Below are positions 25,386 through 33,720 of a stretch of DNA of 64,000 nucleotides, one piece after another (the stretch's first letter is position 1; every line of letters starts with the position of its first letter). Under the pieces are notes generated by a model, which ran no database searches, had not been told where the DNA came from, and worked only from the letters and a program-made list of their open reading frames with translations. This stretch comes from Streptomyces sp. NBRC 110035 (GTDB taxonomy: Bacteria > Actinomycetota > Actinomycetes > Streptomycetales > Streptomycetaceae): NCBI RefSeq assembly GCF_000829695.1, contig NZ_BBNN01000016.1, positions 372,001 through 436,000 on the forward strand, given 5' to 3'. A program made the position numbers and the translations under genes.

Positions 25386-25814
25386 ATGGCAGCCACGCGC
25401 TCCGCACACACCGTCTGGGAAGGCAATCTCATCAAGGGCAGCGGGGTCGTCACCTTCGACTCCTCCGGCAGCATCGACGAGCAGCCGGTCACGTGGGCGT
25501 CGCGCGCCGAGGAGGCGAACGGCAGGACCAGCCCCGAGGAGCTGATCGCCGCCGCGCACTCCAGCTGCTACTCGATGGCCTTCTCCAACATTCTCGACAA
25601 GGCCGGCAACCCGCCGACCCGCCTGGTGACCTCCGCCGACGTCACCTTCGTGCCCGGTACGGGCATCACCGGCATCCACCTCACCGTCGAGGCCACCGTC
25701 CCCGGCCTGGACGAGGCGGCCTTCCTCGCCGCCGCCGAGGACGCCAAGGTCAACTGCCCGGTCAGCCAGGCGCTGAAGGGCACCGAGATCACCCTGACGG
25801 CGAAGCTCTCCTGA
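25386..25814 (+). CDS. osmC: OsmC family peroxiredoxin
   Basis: A 142-residue thiol peroxidase that reduces organic hydroperoxides. Both redox cysteines are present: HSSCYSMAFS (about residue 60) and VNCPVSQALKG (about residue 125), spaced as in OsmC. It opens with AHTVWEGNLIKGSGVV as in actinobacterial OsmC proteins. The ATG at 25386 follows AAAGGA. It is a single gene closed by a strong hairpin at 25843. Induction by oxidative or osmotic stress is expected from the family, but no operator was identified. Confidence 0.93.
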   Translation: MAATRSAHTVWEGNLIKGSGVVTFDSSGSIDEQPVTWASRAEEANGRTSPEELIAAAHSSCYSMAFSNILDKAGNPPTRLVTSADVTFVPGTGITGIHLTVEATVPGLDEAAFLAAAEDAKVNCPVSQALKGTEITLTAKLS

Positions 25815-25842
25815 CCCGTTTGCCCTGCACGTGGAGGACGTA

Positions 25843-25887
25843 CGGACACCCGCAGGCCGCCCCGCAGGGGGCGGCCTGCGGGTGTCC
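25843..25887. terminator. Perfect 21-bp hairpin terminator
   Basis: The arm 25843-25863 and its exact complement 25867-25887 enclose a 3-base loop. It lies 29 bases after the osmC stop and before the GDPD gene, whose own start at 25963 is clear of it. Confidence 0.92.
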
Positions 25888-25962
25888 GCGTCCCTTGCCC
25901 CGACGCCCCGGGGAGCCGAAGAGGGAGATCCCGAGGACCCCGAGGACAGGGAGCCGCCCCGC

Positions 25963-26691
25963 ATGACGTCACGGCCCGCCGTCTCCGCGCACCGGGGAGG
26001 CTCCGAACACGCCGCGCCCGCGACCCGGGAGGCCTACGAGGACGCCCTGCGGTCCGGCGCGGAGTACGTCGAGTTCGACGTACGGCGCACGGCGGACGGG
26101 TTCTTCGTCGTCCACCACGACGCCCGTGCGGGACGCACCGGCCCGCCGCTCGCCACCCTCACCCACGCCGAACTCTGCGCGCGTGTCGCGTACCCCGTTC
26201 CCGTCGTCGACGACGTCATGGAACTGATCACCGGGAAGCTCGTCGGGCATCTCGACCTGAAGGAGACCGGTCACGAGCGGGAGCTGATCGACCGCGCGAT
26301 CGCCCTGCTCGGCCGGGACGGCTTCGTCGCCACCAGCCTGGAGGACCGCTCCGTCGCCGCGATCACCGCGGCCTTCCCCGGCGTACGCACCGCGCTCTCC
26401 CTCGGCCGGGACGGCACCGGGGTCCCGCGGGCCCGGCTGGCGCGCACCCGGCTGAGCGAACTGCTGCCCATGCGGCGGGTCCGTGCCTGCGGCGCCCACG
26501 GCATCGCGGTGCACCAGCGGCTCGCCCGCGGCGGGGCGCTGCGCGAGGCGGCCCGCAACGGACTGTTCACCATGGTGTGGACGGTCAACGACGCCGCTCC
26601 GATGCGCGCCTTCCTCACCGACCCGCGCGTGGACGTACTGGTCACCGACCGCCCCCGCCGCGCCGTGGAACTGCGCGCAGGGGGCGGTTGA
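25963..26691 (+). CDS. Glycerophosphodiester phosphodiesterase family protein
   Basis: A 242-residue TIM-barrel phosphodiesterase that releases glycerol-3-phosphate from deacylated phospholipids. The catalytic pattern is present: AHRGGSEHAAPA with the first His, YVEFDVRRTADGFFVVHHD with metal residues and the second His, LDLKE at the third strand, and VWTVND near the C terminus. No signal peptide, so cytoplasmic. The ATG at 25963 with GGGAG upstream is preferred over an open frame beginning inside the osmC terminator. The catalytic His-Arg-Gly start is unusually close to the N terminus, as in short bacterial GDPDs. Confidence 0.9.
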   Translation: MTSRPAVSAHRGGSEHAAPATREAYEDALRSGAEYVEFDVRRTADGFFVVHHDARAGRTGPPLATLTHAELCARVAYPVPVVDDVMELITGKLVGHLDLKETGHERELIDRAIALLGRDGFVATSLEDRSVAAITAAFPGVRTALSLGRDGTGVPRARLARTRLSELLPMRRVRACGAHGIAVHQRLARGGALREAARNGLFTMVWTVNDAAPMRAFLTDPRVDVLVTDRPRRAVELRAGGG

Positions 26692-26720
26692 GGGCGGGTG
26701 ACGAACGACCCGGGCGCACT

Positions 26721-26741
26721 ATTGACAACAGCGCGCTCAAG
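26721..26741. promoter_or_regulatory. Degenerate HspR-type (HAIR) inverted repeat
   Basis: attgaca, 7 bases, gctcaag. The HspR operator of actinomycete dnaK operons is CTTGAGT-N7-ACTCAAG. The right half matches six of seven positions and the left half keeps TTGA, with the same 7-base spacing. It lies 58 bases before the start of the dnaK pseudogene, where the operator of an intact copy would be expected. The match is by eye. Confidence 0.55.
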
Positions 26742-26798
26742 TTTTCTGCTGGAAGTCCGGAAGTCCGAAGGGGGGTGCCCTGGCGGAAGGGGACAGCG

Positions 26799-27923
26799 AT
26801 GGGACGTGCGGTCGGAATCGATCTGGGGACCACGAACTCGGTGGTGGCCGTGCTGGAGGCGGTGAGTCCACGGTCGTCACGAACGCGGAGGGCGCCAGAA
26901 CGACCCCTTCCGTCGTGGCCTTCGCCAAGAACGGGGAGGTGCTGGTCGGCGAGGTGGCCAAACGGCAGGCCGTGACGAACGTCGACCGCCCGCACAAGGG
27001 CGTCAACCCGGACGAGGTCGTCGCCGTCGGCGCGGCACTCCAGGCGGGCGTCATCCGCGGCGACGTGAAGGACGTGCTGCTCCTCGACGTCACCCCGCTG
27101 TCCCTGGGCATCGAGACCAAGGGCGGCATCATGACCACGCTGATCGAGCGCAACACGACCATCCCGACGCGGCGTTCGGAGACCTTCACCTTCACCACCA
27201 CCACCACCGCCACCGACAACCAGCCCTCGGTCGGCATCCAGGTCTACCAGGGCGAACGCGAGATCGCGGCGTACAACAAGAAGCTCGGCGACTTCGACCT
27301 GACCGGTCTGCCCCCGGCCCCGCGCGGCGTCCCGCAGATCGAGGTGGCCTTCGACATCGACGCCAACGGGATCATGCACGTCTTCGCCAAGGACCTCGCC
27401 ACCGGCCGGGAACAGAAAGATGACCGTCACCGGCGGCTCGGCCCTGCCCAAGGACGACATCGACCGCATGATGCGCGAGGCCGAGCAGTACGCCGACGAG
27501 GACCGCAGGCGCCGTGAGGCCGCCGAGACCCGCAACCAGGCCGAGCAACTCGTCTACCAGACCGAAACGTTCCTCCAGGACAACGAGGACCGGATCCCTG
27601 CCGAGACCAGGGCCGAGGTGGAGGGCGCCGTCGCCGGGCTGAAGCCGCTGCTGGACCGGCCCGCCGACACGGCCGCTCTGCGCGCCGGCGTCGAGAAGCT
27701 CGCCGAGGTCAGCCGGCGGATGGGCCAGGCGATGTACGCCCGGGCCGACGCACGGAGCGGGGCCGGGAGCGAAGCCCGGTCGTCCGCGGACGACGCAGGC
27801 CCCCCTGGGGCGCCGCGGGAACAGGGCGGCGAGGACGGTGTCGTCGACGCGGAGATCGTCGACGAAGGGAACGACGGGGGAGCAGGGAGCGGCGGGAGGA
27901 GCGGGCGCGGGGGCGCTCAGTAG
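26799..27923 (+). pseudogene. dnaK: dnaK (Hsp70) pseudogene: internal deletion and two frameshifts
   Basis: A broken copy of the chaperone gene. It starts with [19 protein letters not shown], the Hsp70 phosphate-binding signature. Near 26857-26859 one G is missing, moving the frame; continuing in the next frame gives [27 protein letters not shown]. This joins directly to [20 protein letters not shown], so some 260 residues of the nucleotide-binding domain are absent. The substrate-binding domain follows ([17 protein letters not shown]). A second change, one extra A in 27414-27418, shifts into the frame that starts at 27420 with [16 protein letters not shown] and continues to the lid and tail. 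It cannot yield a working ATPase. The last bases overlap the convergent XRE gene. Confidence 0.92.
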
Positions 27924-28780
27924 CCGTCCCGGAACTCCCGCAGCAGCTTCTGCGTGTGCCGGGCGGAGGCGGCCCGCGCCGTCATGTGGTCCAGCACCTC
28001 CAGGTGCACCGAGACCTCCTTGCGGGAGTCCAGGTACAGGGCGCCGGTCAGGTACTCGGTGAACACCATGTCGGGCAGCTCCGGCTCGGCGAACCGGAAC
28101 AGTGAGAAGGGCGCGTACGTCCCCGGGTGGGGTCCGTCGGTGAATTCGGCCACCTGGAGTGTGATCCGGTCCCGCTCGGACCACTCCAGCAGCTTGTCGA
28201 ACTGCTCGCGCATCACCCGGCCGTCGAGCGACACCGGGCGCCGCAGGACCGTCTCCTCCACGATCACCCACAGGTGGGGCGGATCCCGGCGCTCCAGGAG
28301 TCGCTGCCGCTCCAGCCGCAGCGACACATGCCGCTCGACGGCCTCCGGCCCCTGGTTCCCGATCGTCCCGGCCTCCATGACGGCACGCGCGTAGTCCTCC
28401 GTCTGCAGCAGCCCCGGCACGAAGTGCGGCTCGTAGGACCGGATGACCCGGGCGGCACCCTCGAGGCTCACGTACAGGCTGAACCAGTCGGGCAGCACGT
28501 CGTGGAACCGCTGCCACCAGCCAGGACGGTTCGCCTCCTCCGCGAGCCCGATGAAGGTGGCGGCCTCGCTCCGGGACACCCCGTACGCCGTCAGCAGAAT
28601 CTGGATGTACGGGATCTTCAGCGCGACCTCGGCCGTTTCCATGCGCCGGACGGTCGCAGGAGCCACCCGCAGGACCCGGGCGGACTCCTCGCGGGTGAGG
28701 CCCGCCTTCTCCCGCAGCTCCTGCAGCCGCCTGCCGAGTACCACTTGGCCCACCGTGGGTGCGGCCCGCCGTTCACTCAC
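27917..28780 (-). CDS. XRE family regulator with DUF5753
   Basis: A 287-residue regulator of the type abundant in Streptomyces. Residues about 12-70 form a Cro/C1 helix-turn-helix ([35 protein letters not shown]). The rest is a DUF5753 domain with [20 protein letters not shown] and [16 protein letters not shown]. Such genes often pair with a DUF397 partner; none is seen next to it. The GTG at 28780 fits the family start, with GGAGACG upstream. Its 3' end overlaps the end of the dnaK pseudogene by 7 bases. Confidence 0.9.
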   Translation of the reverse strand: MSERRAAPTVGQVVLGRRLQELREKAGLTREESARVLRVAPATVRRMETAEVALKIPYIQILLTAYGVSRSEAATFIGLAEEANRPGWWQRFHDVLPDWFSLYVSLEGAARVIRSYEPHFVPGLLQTEDYARAVMEAGTIGNQGPEAVERHVSLRLERQRLLERRDPPHLWVIVEETVLRRPVSLDGRVMREQFDKLLEWSERDRITLQVAEFTDGPHPGTYAPFSLFRFAEPELPDMVFTEYLTGALYLDSRKEVSVHLEVLDHMTARAASARHTQKLLREFRDGY

Positions 28781-29157
28781 GCCACGTCTCCCCAACGCCC
28801 CCCAACACACGATCAGTCTGCCATGCCCGCCCGACCCTCTCACGGGAGACGGCCGGGCGCCCCTGTTCCGGGCGCCCGGGTCATGGCGTCCGGGCCATGG
28901 CGTCCGGGCCATGGCGTCCGGGCCATGGCGTCCGGGCCATGACGTCCGGGGCAATCGACCGCGACCCGCCGCGGGCGGAATCGTGGACGCCCCGAGCCCG
29001 GGCCGGCGCACTCCGGCCCGGGCCCCGGACCGGATTCGTCCAGTGCCCTCGTCGACGGGAAGGTATGCGGTGTGCGGTGCACCGTGGCCTTCAGCCCGTC
29101 ACCGAGCTGATCGAACCGGCCCGACCCCGACCCCGACCCCGACGGAGGGGATGCGTC
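28781..29157. other. Intergenic region with tandem repeats, no gene seen
   Basis: This stretch separates two divergent genes. Apart from the 14-bp repeat array at 28881-28950 and a run of cgaccc units near 29122-29142, I see no gene, RNA or clear inverted repeat. Promoters of both neighbours must lie here. Confidence 0.5.
28881..28950. repeat. Tandem 14-bp repeat, about five copies
   Basis: The unit ccatggcgtccggg is repeated head-to-tail with minor changes at both ends (tcatggcg at the start, ccatgacg at the end). Each unit contains an NcoI-like CCATGG palindrome. It is intergenic, upstream of the four-helix membrane protein gene and the XRE gene. Confidence 0.88.
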
Positions 29158-29586
29158 ATGTCCGCGACCCAGCTCGCCGCACTCACCCGGACCTTTGACC
29201 CGCGGTCGGCGCTGCGCCGCCTCGTGGTCCTCGACGCCGCCGTGACCGGCGTCAACGCACTCGCCTACCTCGCCCTCTCCGGCCCGCTCGGCCGTTTCCT
29301 CGGCGTCGGCTCCGGCCTGCTGGCCGGGCTCGGAGCCTTCCTCGCGGCGTACGCGGCCGGCGTGGCCCTGCTGGCCGCGCGCCGGTATCCGCCGACGCTC
29401 GGCGTCCGGGCCGTCGTCGAGATCAACATCGCCTGGGCGGTGGTGAGTTGCGTCGCCCTCGTGCTGTGGCTCGAGCCGAGCACGGCGGGCGCGGTGTGGA
29501 CGGTCCTTCAGTCGCTCGTCGTGGCCGGTTTCGCCCTGCTCCAGTACATGGCACTGCGGATTTCTCATCGACTCAGCCATGAGTGA
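29158..29586 (+). CDS. Four-helix integral membrane protein
   Basis: A 142-residue protein with four hydrophobic helices (about 22-42, 48-70, 84-104 and 110-132) and few charges between them. Segments such as LVVLDAAVTGVNALAYL and VVEINIAWAVVSCVALVLWLEP are typical of small DoxX-like or SPW-like membrane proteins, but I cannot assign a named family. The ATG at 29158 follows GGAGGGG. Its 3' end overlaps the end of the convergent MmyB-type regulator gene by 22 bases. Confidence 0.78.
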   Translation: MSATQLAALTRTFDPRSALRRLVVLDAAVTGVNALAYLALSGPLGRFLGVGSGLLAGLGAFLAAYAAGVALLAARRYPPTLGVRAVVEINIAWAVVSCVALVLWLEPSTAGAVWTVLQSLVVAGFALLQYMALRISHRLSHE

Positions 29587-30422
29587 AGGTACTTGGCCGT
29601 CGCCGGATCGGCCGGGAGAAGGGTCTCCACGGCCAGCTCGGCGACGGTCACGTCCATCGGTGTGTTGAAGGTGGAGATCGACGACACGAACGACAGGATC
29701 CGGCCCTCGTGCTCGATGCGCATCGGCAGCGCGAAGTACGCCACGGACGCCGACTCCTCACCGTCCGCTGCCCCGGCCCCCTCGGTCGAGTCCGGCTCGG
29801 GTTCTGGCACCGGGAACGCCGCGACCTCCTCGTACAGCGCCCGCAGCGGTGCGGAGCGGCGGAGCGCGATCTGCCGCTCCATCTGCTCCAGCAGATGACC
29901 GCGCCACTCCCGCAGATTCCGGATCCGGGGTGCGAGACCCCGCGGGTGCAGCGTGAGCCGCACCGCGTTCAACGGCGGTACCAGCAGCGACTCCGGTACC
30001 CCGTCGAACAGCATCATGATCCCGCGGTTGGCGGCCACGACGTCGTACATCGCGTCCACCACCAGCGCCGGATACGGCTCGTATCCGGCGATCAGCCGCC
30101 CGATGCCCTCGCGCAACGCCTCCAGCGCCGGGTCGTCCAGGGGAGTCTCGGGGAACCGGGGTGCGTAACCGGCCGCCAGCAGCAGTGCGTTGCGCTCCCG
30201 CACCGGGACGTCCAGGTGCTCGGCCAGCCGCAGCACCATCTCCTCGCTGGGCCGGGAGCGGCCGGTCTCGACGAAGCTGATGTGCCGGGCGGACGAATCC
30301 GCGCGCAGCGCGAGCTCCAGCTGGCTGATCCGCCGCTGCTCCCGCCAGGCCCGCAGCAGTGGACCCACGCTTTCGGTGGCGGTGGCGGTGGCGGTGGCGG
30401 TGGCGGGCGTGGGAGTGCTCAT
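29565..30422 (-). CDS. XRE regulator with MmyB-like ligand-binding domain
   Basis: A 285-residue regulator. After a Thr/Ala repeat tail comes a helix-turn-helix (LLRAWREQRRISQLELALRADSSARHISFVETGRSRPS, about 24-61). A PAS-like MmyB ligand domain follows (YPALVVDAMYDVVAANRGIMMLF, then LRNLRE, then FALPMRIEHEGRILSFVS). Related Streptomyces proteins often sit beside short-chain dehydrogenases that they control; here the nearest divergent gene is pterin dehydratase, 160 bases away. The ATG at 30422 is the only one close to the HTH. Confidence 0.9.
   Translation of the reverse strand: MSTPTPATATATATATESVGPLLRAWREQRRISQLELALRADSSARHISFVETGRSRPSEEMVLRLAEHLDVPVRERNALLLAAGYAPRFPETPLDDPALEALREGIGRLIAGYEPYPALVVDAMYDVVAANRGIMMLFDGVPESLLVPPLNAVRLTLHPRGLAPRIRNLREWRGHLLEQMERQIALRRSAPLRALYEEVAAFPVPEPEPDSTEGAGAADGEESASVAYFALPMRIEHEGRILSFVSSISTFNTPMDVTVAELAVETLLPADPATAKYLHSWLSR
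30375..30405. repeat. Hexanucleotide repeat at the start of a regulator gene
   Basis: About five copies of ggtggc. On the minus strand they encode the (Thr-Ala)n run at residues 6-16 of the MmyB-type regulator, just after its start codon. Slippage in units of six keeps the frame and would change the tail length only. Confidence 0.8.
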
Positions 30423-30582
30423 GCCCGGACGGTAGCCGAGAAGGCGCCGCACGCGGGCCGTACCCGCTGCGGGACCACCCTGCGACCACGCCCGGCCTCC
30501 TGCGCAGGGTCCGGCGGCACCTCCTGTGGCACGCTGGGCGAAGAGAAACCCCGACCGCCACGGGCAGAGGAGGAGCCGATCC

Positions 30583-30897
30583 ATGTCCGCCGCATCCGCC
30601 GCACCGCTGTCGCCGAAGGAGATCGAGGAAAGGCTGACCGGTCTGCCGGGCTGGTCGCTCGACGGCGGCCGGCTCACCCGTTCCTATCGGCTCGGTTCCC
30701 ACTTCGCGGCGACGGCGATGGTCGTCCACGTCGCCCGGGTGCAGGAGGAACTCGACCACCACTCCGACCTCACCCTCGGCCACCACACCGTGTCCGTCGC
30801 CGTCCAGACGCACAGCGCGGGTGGCGCCGTCACCGCGAAGGATGTCGAACTGGCGCGCAGGATAGAGGACGTGGCTCCCGGTCACGGTGCACACTGA
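30583..30897 (+). CDS. phhB: 4a-hydroxytetrahydrobiopterin (pterin-4a-carbinolamine) dehydratase
   Basis: A 104-residue enzyme that dehydrates 4a-hydroxytetrahydropterin to regenerate pterin cofactor. The active-site signature is complete: LDHHSDLTLGHHTVSVAVQTHSAGG contains the paired histidines and the later His. It opens with LSPKEIEERLTGLPGWSLDGGRL, the family start. The ATG at 30583 has AGAGGAGGAG upstream. No aromatic amino acid hydroxylase gene is adjacent, so a moonlighting or general cofactor role is possible. The methyltransferase gene follows after 5 bases. Confidence 0.93.
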   Translation: MSAASAAPLSPKEIEERLTGLPGWSLDGGRLTRSYRLGSHFAATAMVVHVARVQEELDHHSDLTLGHHTVSVAVQTHSAGGAVTAKDVELARRIEDVAPGHGAH

Positions 30898-30902
30898 GGT
30901 GT

Positions 30903-31688
30903 GTGCTCGACTACGACGAGGAAGCGGGGCGCTACGACGCCTCACGGGGCGGTGAGCCCCGGGCCGCGGCCGCCGCGCGGGCGGTGCTCGACCTGATCCC
31001 CCTCGGGGCGCACGACCTGCTGGACATCGCCTGCGGCACCGGCAACGTGACCCGGCGCTTCCCCGCCGTCCGTACCGGCCTGCGGGTGACCGGCGTCGAC
31101 CTCGCCCCGTCGATGACCCGCATCGCGGCAACCCGTCTGCCCGGCGCCGTGGTCCGCGCGGACAGCCGTCGTCTGCCGTTCGGCGACGCCCGGTTCGACG
31201 CCGCCGTCAGTGTGTGGCTGCTGCACCTCCAGTCCGGCCCCGAGGACGTGCGGGCGCTCATCGGCGAGTGCGCCAGGGTGCTGCGGCCCGGCGGGGTCTA
31301 CGTCACCACCGTCGACAAGGCCGCCTCGCACAACGTGGGCAGCGACATCGACGCCGTCCTCTCCACCCGCCCGCGCGGTCCGGTGCGCGACGTCGCCGCC
31401 GACGTGGTGGCCTGCGCCGCCGAACAAGGCCTCGTCCCGGCCGGACAGACCGTCTTCCGGGGCCACGGCCAGGGCCGCAGCCCTCGCCGCACCATCGCCG
31501 ACCTGCGCCGCGGCTGGTTCGTCACCCTGCCCCCCGGCTCCCCCCTCGCCGACGCCTTCGCCGCCCGCCTCGCCGCCCTCCCCGACCAGGACCGCCCCCG
31601 CCCCGACCCGGTCTTCCAGCTACGGGCGTTCCGAAAACCGCCGCATCAGCCGCATCCACCGAAGCCGCCGGCGGCCCTTGCGGGGTGA
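30903..31688 (+). CDS. Class I SAM-dependent methyltransferase
   Basis: A 261-residue methyltransferase. LDIACGTGNVTRRF is motif I, VTGVDLAPSMTRIA carries the acidic residue, ADSRRLPFGDARFD is motif III, and ECARVLRPGGVYVTTVD is the motif V/VI region. The N terminus VLDYDEEAGRYDASRGGEPRA is typical of UbiE/Methyltransf_11 proteins. The GTG at 30903 lies 5 bases after the pterin dehydratase stop, with GAGG overlapping that stop, so the two are likely co-translated. The acceptor is unknown. Confidence 0.87.
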   Translation: MLDYDEEAGRYDASRGGEPRAAAAARAVLDLIPLGAHDLLDIACGTGNVTRRFPAVRTGLRVTGVDLAPSMTRIAATRLPGAVVRADSRRLPFGDARFDAAVSVWLLHLQSGPEDVRALIGECARVLRPGGVYVTTVDKAASHNVGSDIDAVLSTRPRGPVRDVAADVVACAAEQGLVPAGQTVFRGHGQGRSPRRTIADLRRGWFVTLPPGSPLADAFAARLAALPDQDRPRPDPVFQLRAFRKPPHQPHPPKPPAALAG

Positions 31689-31756
31689 GGCAACCAAACC
31701 GGGACCGGTGACCACTGAAAGGCGGAATCCCCCCGCCCTCCCTGGAGGTTCGTCCC

Positions 31757-33652
31757 GTGAAGCACCCGCACCCGCACCCGTGGAAACACGCGCACAGGTC
31801 ACGCAGACGCCGGTTCGTCCTTCCCGCGGTCCTCACCGCCGTGGCCCTCGCCGGGGCCGGACTCACCGGGCTCGGCGCCGACACCGCCGAAGCCGCCACG
31901 GCACGCCAGGTCGAGGCACTCGACCGGGGCGTGGTCAGCGTGCACAACGGCAGCGGCAACCTGGTCGGCTGGCGCTGGCTCGGCACCGACCCGGACAACG
32001 TCTCCTTCAACGTCTACCGGGCCGGTACCAAGGTCAACTCCACCCCCGTCACCGGCTCCACCACGTTCTTCCACTCCGGCGCCCCGTCCCACGCCGACTA
32101 CACCGTCCGCGCCGTCGTGAACGGCGTCGAGCAGGGCGACTCCGTGCACGCCGTCCAGTTCCGCGGCGGCTACAAGGACGTGCCCATCTCCCCGCCGGCC
32201 GGCGGCACCACCCCGGACGGCGTCTCCTACACCTACGAGGCCAACGACGCCTCCGTCGGGGACCTCGACGGCGACGGCGCCCTCGAGTTCGTCCTCAAGT
32301 GGCAGCCCACCAACGCCAAGGACAACTCCCAGTCCGGCTACACCGGCAACACGATCGTCGACGGCATCCGGCTCGACGGAACCCGGCTGTGGCGCATCGA
32401 CCTGGGCCGCAACATCCGCTCCGGCGCCCACTACACCCAGTTCCAGGTGTACGACTACGACGGCGACGGCAGGGCCGAGGTCGCCATGAAGACCGCCGAC
32501 GGCACCCGGGACGGCACCGGCGCCGTCATCGGCAGTTCCTCCGCCGACCACCGCAACTCCAGCGGCTACATCCTGTCCGGCCCCGAGTACCTGACCATGT
32601 TCGACGGGCAGACCGGCAGGGCCATGGGCACCGTCGACTACGTCCCCGCCCGCGGCACCGTCTCCTCCTGGGGCGACTCCTACGGCAACCGCGTCGACCG
32701 CTTCCTCGCCGGCACCGCCTACCTCGACGGCGCCCGGCCCTCCCTGATCATGGCCCGCGGCTACTACACCCGTTCCGTCGTCGCCGCCTGGGACTGGCGG
32801 AACGGCGCCTTCACCCGCCGCTGGACCTTCGACACCAACTCCTCCACCAACAGCGGCAAGGGCTACGACGGCCAGGGCTCCCACAGCCTCTCCGTCGGCG
32901 ACGTCGACAACGACGGCAGGGACGAGATCGTCTACGGCGCGATGGCCGTCGACGACAACGGCAGCGGACTGTGGACCACGAGGACCGGTCACGGGGACGC
33001 CCAGCATCTCGGCGACCTCGACGCGTCGACCTCGGGCCTGGAGTACTACAAGGTCTCCGAGTCGACCTCACAGCCCGCGGCCCTGTACATCGACCCGGCC
33101 AACGGATCGGTCCGCTGGAAGCTGTCCGCCTGCTGCGACAACGGGCGCGGTGTCGCAGGTGACATCTGGTCGGGCAACTCCGGCCCCGAGATGTGGTCCT
33201 CCTCCGACGGCTCCGTCCGCGACGAGGGCGGCGGCACCAAGGGCCGCAAGCCGTCCTCCGCCAACTTCCTCTCCTGGTGGGACGGCGACCCGGTGCGCGA
33301 ACTCCTCGACGGCACCCGCATCGACAAGTACGGCACCTCCTCCGACACCCGCCTGCTGACCGGGTCCGGGGTCGTCTCCAACAACGGCACCAAGGCCACC
33401 CCCGTACTGTCCGGCGACATCCTCGGCGACTGGCGCGAGGAGGTCGTCTGGCGCACCGGCAACAACACCGCGCTGCGCATCTACTCCACTCCGCACGACA
33501 CCGACGTCAAGATCACGACGCTGCTCCACGACACCCTGTACCGCACCTCGCTGGCGTGGCAGAACACGGCCTACAACCAGCCGCCGCACACCGGCTTCTT
33601 CATCGGCGACGGCATGCCGACCCCGCCGCGTCCGGCGGTCCACACCCCCTGA
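31757..33652 (+). CDS. Secreted rhamnogalacturonan lyase, PL11
   Basis: A 631-residue pectin-degrading enzyme that cleaves the rhamnogalacturonan-I backbone by elimination. A signal peptide with twin-arginine-like basic residues (SRRRRFVLPAVLTAVALAGAG) ends near AEAATA. The eight-bladed propeller of the YesW/YesX type follows. Several calcium loops of the form DLDGDGALEFV, YDYDGDGRAEVA and DVDNDGRDEIVYG are readable, and the C-terminal DILGDWREEVVWR is diagnostic. No carbohydrate-binding module is attached. The start is GTG 31757 with GGAGGT seven bases upstream. It is the first gene of a plant-wall island; no CebR-type site was found in front of it. Confidence 0.92.
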   Translation: MKHPHPHPWKHAHRSRRRRFVLPAVLTAVALAGAGLTGLGADTAEAATARQVEALDRGVVSVHNGSGNLVGWRWLGTDPDNVSFNVYRAGTKVNSTPVTGSTTFFHSGAPSHADYTVRAVVNGVEQGDSVHAVQFRGGYKDVPISPPAGGTTPDGVSYTYEANDASVGDLDGDGALEFVLKWQPTNAKDNSQSGYTGNTIVDGIRLDGTRLWRIDLGRNIRSGAHYTQFQVYDYDGDGRAEVAMKTADGTRDGTGAVIGSSSADHRNSSGYILSGPEYLTMFDGQTGRAMGTVDYVPARGTVSSWGDSYGNRVDRFLAGTAYLDGARPSLIMARGYYTRSVVAAWDWRNGAFTRRWTFDTNSSTNSGKGYDGQGSHSLSVGDVDNDGRDEIVYGAMAVDDNGSGLWTTRTGHGDAQHLGDLDASTSGLEYYKVSESTSQPAALYIDPANGSVRWKLSACCDNGRGVAGDIWSGNSGPEMWSSSDGSVRDEGGGTKGRKPSSANFLSWWDGDPVRELLDGTRIDKYGTSSDTRLLTGSGVVSNNGTKATPVLSGDILGDWREEVVWRTGNNTALRIYSTPHDTDVKITTLLHDTLYRTSLAWQNTAYNQPPHTGFFIGDGMPTPPRPAVHTP

Positions 33653-33658
33653 GCAGGA

Positions 33659-33701
33659 CCGCGGGGCACGTACGGCCGCTCCGGCCGTACGTGCCCCGCG
33701 G
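33659..33701. terminator. Perfect 19-bp hairpin terminator between convergent genes
   Basis: The arm 33659-33677 pairs exactly with 33683-33701 around a 5-base loop. It lies between the PL11 stop (33652) and the GH74 stop (33721 on the minus strand) and can serve both. Confidence 0.92.
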
Positions 33702-33720
33702 GCTCACCGCCTCCGGCCGG

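Noticed and set aside
26915..27517. Reading this as a short intact Hsp70-like gene
   Set aside because: It begins inside the phosphate-binding domain, lacks most of the ATPase, and its normal continuation is in another frame.
31210..33162. Long Arg/Pro-rich plus-strand frame overlapping the methyltransferase and PL11 genes
   Set aside because: It is a shadow frame of PL11, whose signal peptide and calcium loops fix the real frame.
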